A DNA stretch of 19,552 bases from the NCBI GenBank assembly GCA_012841485.1, contig DUUU01000157.1, forward strand, positions 1 through 19,552, given 5' to 3'. Positions 14,232 through 19,552 of the stretch are shown piece by piece. This stretch comes from Armatimonadota bacterium. GTDB lineage: Bacteria; Armatimonadota; JAAZEB01. The notes beneath the pieces were generated by a model. The model worked only from the letters and a program-made list of their open reading frames with translations, did not search any database and was not told the origin of the DNA. A program made the position numbers and the translations under genes. Each line of letters opens with the position of its first letter. Position 1 is the stretch's first letter.

Positions 14232-16436
14232 ATGGGCACACAGGCGATGGCGCGCCCCGGAGCCCGGGGAGAGGCCGCACAGCGGCGCGTCGCGGAGGCT
14301 TACCGGGCGCTGCGCGAGAAGGATGTGCGGAGCACCACGCTGGAGCGCGTCCGCCTCTTAGTCGAGGCGGACGCGGCGGTCCAGGGTCTCCCCCAGCCGC
14401 TGCGACTCGGCCACGGCCTCACGTACCTCCTGGAGCGAATCGGGCTGCCCCTTTCGCCGGATGACCGGCTTCTGGGGCGGATTCACGAGGAGGTCCCGGA
14501 TCCCGAGGGCGAGCGGCTCTTTCAGGAAGCCGTCTCGCGCTGGCGAGGAGATTCGCGCCCCGCATGGATGCAGGATTCGGGGCACGAGTGCTTCGCGTGG
14601 GGGCGCCTGCTGCGTTTGGGGCTTGCCGGATTGGAGGCGTTCGCCCGTAGCGAGCGCGAGCGGCGCGAGGCCGAGGGCGCAACCGAAGCCACGCTCCACT
14701 TTCTGCAGGGGGCCGAGCTGGTCTATGCCGCCTTCCGCGCCTACGCGCGGCGTTACGCGGCCGCTGCGCGCGCCGCCGGGCTGGAAGAGGCCGGCGCCCG
14801 CTGCGCGGCAATCGCGGGGCGTCCCCCGCGCCACTTCGCCGAGGCGTTGCAGCTTCTCTGGCTGGTCGGCCACGTCTACTGCACGATGGTCGCGCGCAAC
14901 CCCACGCTCACCTTCGGGCGCCTCGACGAGCTCCTCCTCCCCTTCTATCGCGAGGATATCGCCGCCGGCCGGCTCGCTCCCGAGGAGGCCGGCGACCTGA
15001 TCGAGGAGTTCTACTGCAAGAACAACCTGATCCTCGGGCGGGGCGAGCATCAGATGGGGGGCAGCTCAGAGAAGGACACCGGCTGGCTCCGCAACCTCTG
15101 CTACGATGCTCCCCAGTACGTCGTCCTCGGCGGGCGCCGGCGCGACGGCGCCCCGGTCGCCAATGAGCTTACCCTGCTCTTCCTCGAGCGCGTGGTGCCT
15201 GGCTTCAAGAACCCGGTCATCGTGCTCCGCTGGACGGAGGACCTCCCGGAGCCGGCGTGGCGCCTCGCGTGCGAGAAGATGCGCGCCAACGCCAGCGTGA
15301 TGGTGTATAACGACGCGGCGGTCATCCCCGCTCTGGTGGATGCCGGCATTGCCAAGGAGGACGCGGTCACCTACACGATGCACGGCTGCAACTGGCCCGA
15401 TGTGCCAGGGATCCAGCGGAGCGTGAGCCACTGCGAGCCGCCGTTGCCGAAGCTCTTCCTCACCGCGCTGCTGGGAGACGAAGGAGAGGCGCCGCCGGAC
15501 CCGCCGGACATCGACGCGCTTTACACGCGTTTCTTCGCGCTCTTCCGCCGGGAGGTGGCGGAAAAGTGCGACGCGCTCCGCGCGCACCACGCGCGCTGGA
15601 ACGAGCTGGCGCCCGGTACCCTGCGCGTGGATGACTGCTTCCTGGATGGACCGGTGGCACGGGCACGCTCGTGGCAGCTGGGCGGGGTGCAGTATCACAC
15701 GATCACCTGCACGCTCCACTCACTCGCCACTACCGCCGACTGCTTCGCCGCCGTGGACGAGCTGGTCTTCGCCACGCGCCGCGTCTCGCTGGAAGAGCTG
15801 CGCGAGACGCTTCGATCCGACTTTGCCGGGCGCGAGCCACTGCGCCGGCTCTGCCAGAGAGCCCCGAAGTTCGGTTGCGATGACGAGCGCGCCGACCACC
15901 ACGCCGTGCGCCTGATGGAAGGGCTGCTCGCGGCGATTGATGAGGCCAGCGGGCGCGGCACGCCGGAAGCGGTGACGCTCTTTCCCTGCCTGCAGACGGA
16001 CATGCGCCATCGTCTCACGGGAGCGCAGACAGGAGCCACTCCGGATGGCCGGCACGCCGGAATGCCCACGAGCGACAACTCCTCGCCCTCGCCCGGCTCC
16101 TGCACGCGCGGGCTCACGGCGATGCTCCATTCCCTCGCCAAGCTGCCGCTTCATCGCATCTGCTCCGGCGCGCTCAACATCCGGCTGCAGCCGCGCCTAG
16201 TAGCAGGCGAAGAGGGCCTCTCGCGCCTGGCCGCGCTGCTCCGCGCTTACTTCCGGATGGGCGGGCTGCAGGCGCAGCTCTCCCTGGCCGACACGGCCAC
16301 GCTCCGCGATGCCCAGGAGCATCCCGAAGCACACCGCGACCTGGTTGTGCGGATCACCGGCTACAGCGCCCTCTTCACCGATATGACACGCAGCGCCCAG
16401 GAGGAGATCATCCGGCGGGAGGAACACGCCGGGTGA
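14232..16436 (+). CDS. Glycyl radical enzyme (pyruvate formate-lyase-like), unknown substrate
   Basis: This is an oxygen-sensitive cytoplasmic radical enzyme of 734 residues, slightly short for the family (about 750-850). The C-terminal glycyl radical motif is intact: RITGYSALFTDMTRSAQEEI with Gly710. The thiyl-radical Cys is C386 in YTMHGCNWPD. The family signature TGATPDGRHAGMPTSDNSSP (599-618) is also clear. The residue two after the Cys is Trp, where the known diol dehydratases, choline lyase and arylacetate decarboxylases have the catalytic Glu of GCxE. Pyruvate formate-lyase itself has a Cys-Cys pair, also absent. The chemistry is therefore not predictable from known subfamilies. A radical-SAM activating enzyme is needed, but none lies in this window. 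The ATG at 14232 has GGAG about ten bases upstream; an ATG at 14247 is an alternative. It is probably co-transcribed with the aminopeptidase gene. Confidence 0.92.
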   Translation: MGTQAMARPGARGEAAQRRVAEAYRALREKDVRSTTLERVRLLVEADAAVQGLPQPLRLGHGLTYLLERIGLPLSPDDRLLGRIHEEVPDPEGERLFQEAVSRWRGDSRPAWMQDSGHECFAWGRLLRLGLAGLEAFARSERERREAEGATEATLHFLQGAELVYAAFRAYARRYAAAARAAGLEEAGARCAAIAGRPPRHFAEALQLLWLVGHVYCTMVARNPTLTFGRLDELLLPFYREDIAAGRLAPEEAGDLIEEFYCKNNLILGRGEHQMGGSSEKDTGWLRNLCYDAPQYVVLGGRRRDGAPVANELTLLFLERVVPGFKNPVIVLRWTEDLPEPAWRLACEKMRANASVMVYNDAAVIPALVDAGIAKEDAVTYTMHGCNWPDVPGIQRSVSHCEPPLPKLFLTALLGDEGEAPPDPPDIDALYTRFFALFRREVAEKCDALRAHHARWNELAPGTLRVDDCFLDGPVARARSWQLGGVQYHTITCTLHSLATTADCFAAVDELVFATRRVSLEELRETLRSDFAGREPLRRLCQRAPKFGCDDERADHHAVRLMEGLLAAIDEASGRGTPEAVTLFPCLQTDMRHRLTGAQTGATPDGRHAGMPTSDNSSPSPGSCTRGLTAMLHSLAKLPLHRICSGALNIRLQPRLVAGEEGLSRLAALLRAYFRMGGLQAQLSLADTATLRDAQEHPEAHRDLVVRITGYSALFTDMTRSAQEEIIRREEHAG

Positions 16437-16443
16437 TCCGGGC

Positions 16444-18633
16444 TCACTCCTTCCCCTCCGGCGTGATCCGAAAGCGGTCGATCCAGTACTCCTGGCCCTT
16501 CTTGCCGTTGCCGCGCGTCAACAGGTAGAAAGTGCGGAGCCGGCGCACCTCCGGGTAGACCTCGCGGATCGCGCGCACATCGATCACCGCCTCATGCCAC
16601 TGGCCATCATCCACCAGGGAAACCTTCTTCAGGTCGCGAGAGCTGCCACAGGCGCGTGCCGGACTCCCGCCGAGGCAGACCATCCCGGTGCTGCGCATTT
16701 CTAGTGGAAAGCCCTCCACCCAGATCCCGACCGGCACGCCCGGCGGAACGCGGTAGGAGAAGCGGACCAGGGGGAAGCGGTCGATATTCCACTCGCGCGG
16801 GCGGATCAGCGCGCCCATGACGGCGCCATCGTCGGTGGCAAAGACGCGGAGCGAGTTTTTCCCGGAAGCCGCGGTCGTGTTGTCAACGTGGGCGGTGGTG
16901 TTCCGCTGCCGGTTGAGGTACCAGCGGTAGAACCACTCCTCTCGGTTCTCCGGCTCGAAATCGACGACCACGGTCGGCTCCGTCGCGGTCTCCATGGTTG
17001 GCAGCCGGAGCCCCTCGCGCACGCGCGGCGCGCGGTACCATGCTTCCTTCTCCGCGCCCCGCTCGTAGGCGCCCGGGTCAGGCGCTTTTCCGATATAGGG
17101 GAGCGATACGCCCTCGCCCTTCTCCCAGCTCACCTGGCGATCCAGGAGGAGCGTGTTCGCATCCAGGTCCGCCTGCACAACGCGCGCCTGGTGCTTGCGC
17201 GGCCCGATGAAGATCAGGTCGCCCTGCTCGCCGGGGATGCCAAAGCCGTCATAGAACGGGCGCGCATCCTCGACGGGGAGCAGGCGACCGCGGCCGGCAT
17301 CCCGCGTTACCGTCAGTGGCGCGCCCGCATCGAGGGCGGGGCTATCCGGGCGCAGGCGGTAGTCGTCGCTCTCCCTGTCCATAAAGCGCGGGTCGCCATC
17401 CAGGTTGCCGGTGAACTGCTCCGGGCAAGCGGCGTTCGCCTCCGCCGCGGTGCGAAGCGGGCCGGCACGCCCGTCGTTCCAGGCATAGCGGATGCAGGGC
17501 GTTCCCGGCTTCACGCCATAGAAGAGGTTATGCACGAAGCGGTTGTCGCGCCCGATGCTCGGCCCGAGGTTCAGCGCCACGCCATCGCCGTCCGCGTCGT
17601 TGAAGGCAAAGAGGTTGTTCAGGAGGACGTTTCCGCGCACCATGTGCGGGTCGGGCCGAGCAGAGATATCGAACATCTCGAAGCCCGTCTCGGCGTTGGC
17701 CACGAAAGTGTTCTGGTACATCCGCGTGTCGATCATGCCGAACGGCTCCATCTGCTGATAGCGATAGGCATGGATGGTGAGCGGCTGGTAGTAGTTGCGG
17801 TAGACCAGGTTGCGGCGGAAGATGCCATCGCGCGTGAAGAGCTTGGCGCGGCCATCGGCGGAGCCGCTTCCATGATAGGTGTTGGTGATCACGCACCCCT
17901 CGAAGAGCGTGCGCGGTGCCGTGAAGAGTTCGAAGTTGCGGCCCCAGCGCCCATCGAAGACGCACCCCCGAACGACGTTGTGATGCGAATCGATCCAGAG
18001 GCAGAAGGGGCAGTGGCCCGCTCGGCCGAAGTGGCAGTTCTCGATCACGTTGCGGCTGCTCGCGTTGAGCTGGAACATGTTGCCCGATACATGCCCCGTC
18101 CGCCCCAGCTGCACGGATCGCCACACTTCAAGCTCCTCGTAACGGTTGTAGTGGCAATCGATCATGTGTGCAGGGATGTAGCTCCGAGACGCGCCCTCCA
18201 TGCGGCAGCGGCGTAGCACGCAATACCGAGTGGTCTCATACAGCACCCAGTCGCCCGCCTCGGGCAGCAGGTGGAAGCCCTCGATGGTGATGTGGTCGCG
18301 CTCCTTCAGGCGCACGCAGAGCGAGCGCCCGTCACTCGCCTTCCCGCCGGTGAGGATGGCCCCCAGCCTCTTCTCCGAGCGATAGGTGATCGGCTTCCCC
18401 TTCTCGCCAGAGACACCCGGCTCGATGACGCCGGCGTAGCGCCCGGGCAGGAAGGTGGCGGTATCGCCCGGCCGGAGGCTCTCATTCGCGCGCGCGATGC
18501 TCCGCCACGGGCGGGCGCGCGTGCCAGGGCTCTCGTCGTTCCCCTCAGGCGACAGGAAGTACTCCGCGCCGAGCGCCGGCACGCAGAAGAGCAGCATCAC
18601 GACAAACAACGAGATTCGGCCGATTGTCTCCAT
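16444..18633 (-). CDS. Secreted right-handed beta-helix protein (polysaccharide lyase-like) with C-terminal sugar-binding-like domain
   Basis: This is an exported protein of 729 residues. Residues 1-23 are a signal peptide ending PALGA. Residues 24-110 have the usual entry of parallel beta-helix proteins (YFLSPEGNDESPGT, then RPGDTATFLPGRYAG and GKPITYRSE). Residues about 112-430 show repeated beta-helix rungs (HITIEGF, NVIENCHFG, NVVRGCVFDG, TLFEGCVITN, NVLLNNLFAF). The helix ends in YRLRPDSPALDAGAP, a standard C-terminal cap of pectate-lyase-fold proteins. Residues about 555-725 form a jelly-roll-like domain (VVVDFEPENREEW, then WIDRFRI at the end) of the carbohydrate-binding type. Lyase or hydrolase activity and substrate cannot be fixed; no family-specific catalytic triplet is certain. 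AAGGGGGAG precedes the ATG at 18633. The transporter gene ends 12 bases upstream, so the two form an operon. It converges on the radical enzyme gene with a 7-base gap. Confidence 0.87.
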   Translation of the reverse strand: METIGRISLFVVMLLFCVPALGAEYFLSPEGNDESPGTRARPWRSIARANESLRPGDTATFLPGRYAGVIEPGVSGEKGKPITYRSEKRLGAILTGGKASDGRSLCVRLKERDHITIEGFHLLPEAGDWVLYETTRYCVLRRCRMEGASRSYIPAHMIDCHYNRYEELEVWRSVQLGRTGHVSGNMFQLNASSRNVIENCHFGRAGHCPFCLWIDSHHNVVRGCVFDGRWGRNFELFTAPRTLFEGCVITNTYHGSGSADGRAKLFTRDGIFRRNLVYRNYYQPLTIHAYRYQQMEPFGMIDTRMYQNTFVANAETGFEMFDISARPDPHMVRGNVLLNNLFAFNDADGDGVALNLGPSIGRDNRFVHNLFYGVKPGTPCIRYAWNDGRAGPLRTAAEANAACPEQFTGNLDGDPRFMDRESDDYRLRPDSPALDAGAPLTVTRDAGRGRLLPVEDARPFYDGFGIPGEQGDLIFIGPRKHQARVVQADLDANTLLLDRQVSWEKGEGVSLPYIGKAPDPGAYERGAEKEAWYRAPRVREGLRLPTMETATEPTVVVDFEPENREEWFYRWYLNRQRNTTAHVDNTTAASGKNSLRVFATDDGAVMGALIRPREWNIDRFPLVRFSYRVPPGVPVGIWVEGFPLEMRSTGMVCLGGSPARACGSSRDLKKVSLVDDGQWHEAVIDVRAIREVYPEVRRLRTFYLLTRGNGKKGQEYWIDRFRITPEGKE

Positions 18634-18645
18634 CTCTCCCCCTTC

Positions 18646-19548
18646 TCACGGCAGCACTGGCTTGGCGGCCGCGGTCTCCTCCACCAGGGCTTCGGCCACA
18701 TCCTGCGCGGACCGGCGAACAGGGTGGAGCGAGAGGTCGGCGCAGGCGAGGAGCACCAGGAGGGCCCCCGTGTAGAAACCGGCACCCTGATGCTCGCCAA
18801 AGTAGAGGATCCCGATGGCTGCGGTGAGCACGGGGCTCAGAAGGGAGAGCAGGCTGCCATAGGCGGCGCCGGTGTATTTGTAGGCATAGGTCATCGTCAG
18901 CTGCCCGGCGGTGGCCAGTAGGCCGATCGCCAGGAGCACCAGCCACTCGGCCGGCGTGGGGGGCGACCAGACGCGCGCCGCCGGCCAGGCGACCAGGACG
19001 ATCCCGAAGATCGACTGCGACCAGAAGATGTTGCTCGCGCTATCCGTCCGCCGGCACCGGGTGACGCAGACGATGGCAAACCCCGCCGCGATCCCGGAAA
19101 CGAGCGCGACCAGGTCGCCATACGAGACAGCCTGCATCCCCACCCCGCACAGCACGCCGGTGCCCACCGCCGCGGTGAAGATGGCGACCCATTGCCGGAG
19201 CCCGACGCGCTCGCCCAGGAGAGGCACCGCGAAGAGTGCGGCGAAGATCACATAGGTATGGTGGAGCGTCACCGCGCGCGCCAGGCCCACCTCCTGGATC
19301 GCCCAATACGAGAGGATGCAGGCAATCCCCCCGCTCACTCCCCGGGCGACGATCCAGGGCCAGTTCCTCCAGCGCATCTCCTCCAGGCCGAGAACGAAGA
19401 AGAGCGCCACGAGCACCGTGCCGACGACAAAGCGCGCCAGCACCATCGTGTAGGAGTGGACCCCAGTCGCGCCGCGCACCATCGCCGACATGACCGCGAA
19501 GAACACGGCCGAGAGAAGCATCATCCAGATGCCCTTACGTGCGATCAT
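18646..19548 (-). CDS. DMT-family (EamA) transporter
   Basis: This is an inner-membrane protein of about 300 residues with roughly ten hydrophobic helices arranged as two EamA repeats. The first repeat has FFAVMSAMVRG, ARFVVGTVLVALFF and the conserved YWAIQEVGLARAVTLHHTY stretch ending in PLLGERVGLRQW. The second has the matching TYAYKYTGAAYGSLLSLLSP, then GILYFGEHQGAG. Members usually export amino acids, nucleosides or other small metabolites; the substrate is unknown. The frame begins with GTG-ATG at 19551-19546, one base from the right edge. I list the ATG at 19548, but no ribosome site can be seen and the gene might extend beyond the window. The secreted beta-helix gene follows after 12 bases. 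Confidence 0.85.
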   Translation of the reverse strand: MIARKGIWMMLLSAVFFAVMSAMVRGATGVHSYTMVLARFVVGTVLVALFFVLGLEEMRWRNWPWIVARGVSGGIACILSYWAIQEVGLARAVTLHHTYVIFAALFAVPLLGERVGLRQWVAIFTAAVGTGVLCGVGMQAVSYGDLVALVSGIAAGFAIVCVTRCRRTDSASNIFWSQSIFGIVLVAWPAARVWSPPTPAEWLVLLAIGLLATAGQLTMTYAYKYTGAAYGSLLSLLSPVLTAAIGILYFGEHQGAGFYTGALLVLLACADLSLHPVRRSAQDVAEALVEETAAAKPVLP

Positions 19549-19552
19549 CACC

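Noticed and set aside
6281..16436. Link between the TauE/SafE exporter and the glycyl radical enzyme as a sulfonate (isethionate-type) sulfite-lyase pathway
   Set aside because: Sulfite-lyase radical enzymes carry the GCxE loop as far as I know, the two genes are 7 kb apart on opposite strands in different units, and no activase or aldehyde dehydrogenase is near. It remains only a speculative idea.

Overview
The window is 19.5 kb of GC-rich bacterial DNA that is densely coding. It holds eleven credible protein genes, no rRNA, tRNA or CRISPR array, and no recognisable transposase or phage gene. The mix of genes suggests a saprophytic, carbohydrate-using bacterium of a less-studied phylum: a large secreted CBM9-like/glycosidase-like protein, a secreted beta-helix protein with a sugar-binding-like tail, YfhO and GtrA membrane proteins, a HutC-type GntR regulator and an anaerobic glycyl radical enzyme. 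Armatimonadota is my best guess, with Planctomycetota or Hydrogenedentota as alternatives. This is inference from gene content; no taxonomic marker gene is present.

Left block (1-7890, minus strand). A promoter (TTGACG-N17-TATAGT) with a HutC-type operator precedes a GntR/UTRA regulator. It is followed leftward by a TauE/SafE membrane exporter that starts on TTG 10 bases after the gntR stop, a secreted zinc phospholipase C/S1-P1 nuclease-like protein with added beta domains, a 1001-residue secreted CBM9-like protein with a glycosidase-like barrel, and a secreted protein with a thrice-repeated GL(x)D(x)F motif, a tyrosine-rich segment and an NTF2-like domain that runs off the left edge. The last gene may have its own promoter.

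Middle block (7950-11750, minus strand). A strong promoter (TTGACA-N18-TATACT) overlapped by a palindrome precedes a leader of about 300 nt and a small TPR protein that ends at a good intrinsic terminator. Beyond it lie a GtrA-like protein and a large YfhO-family membrane protein, probably co-transcribed and involved in lipid-linked sugar transfer.

Right block (11750-19552). A non-coding stretch of about 500 bp with two perfect 12-bp inverted repeats and a REP-like palindrome leads into a plus-strand pair: a cytoplasmic M28/DUF4910-type aminopeptidase with a winged-helix tail, then a glycyl radical enzyme. The radical enzyme has intact Cys and Gly radical motifs, but its Cys loop reads HGCNWP, lacking the Glu that follows the Cys in the known GCxE dehydratases and lyases. 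It meets the minus-strand beta-helix gene after only 7 bp. The beta-helix gene is co-directional with an upstream DMT/EamA transporter at the right edge.

The strongest candidate for something undescribed is the aminopeptidase plus glycyl radical enzyme pair, which has no activating enzyme in the window. Next are the repeat-motif secreted protein at the left edge and the palindrome-covered promoter with its long leader.
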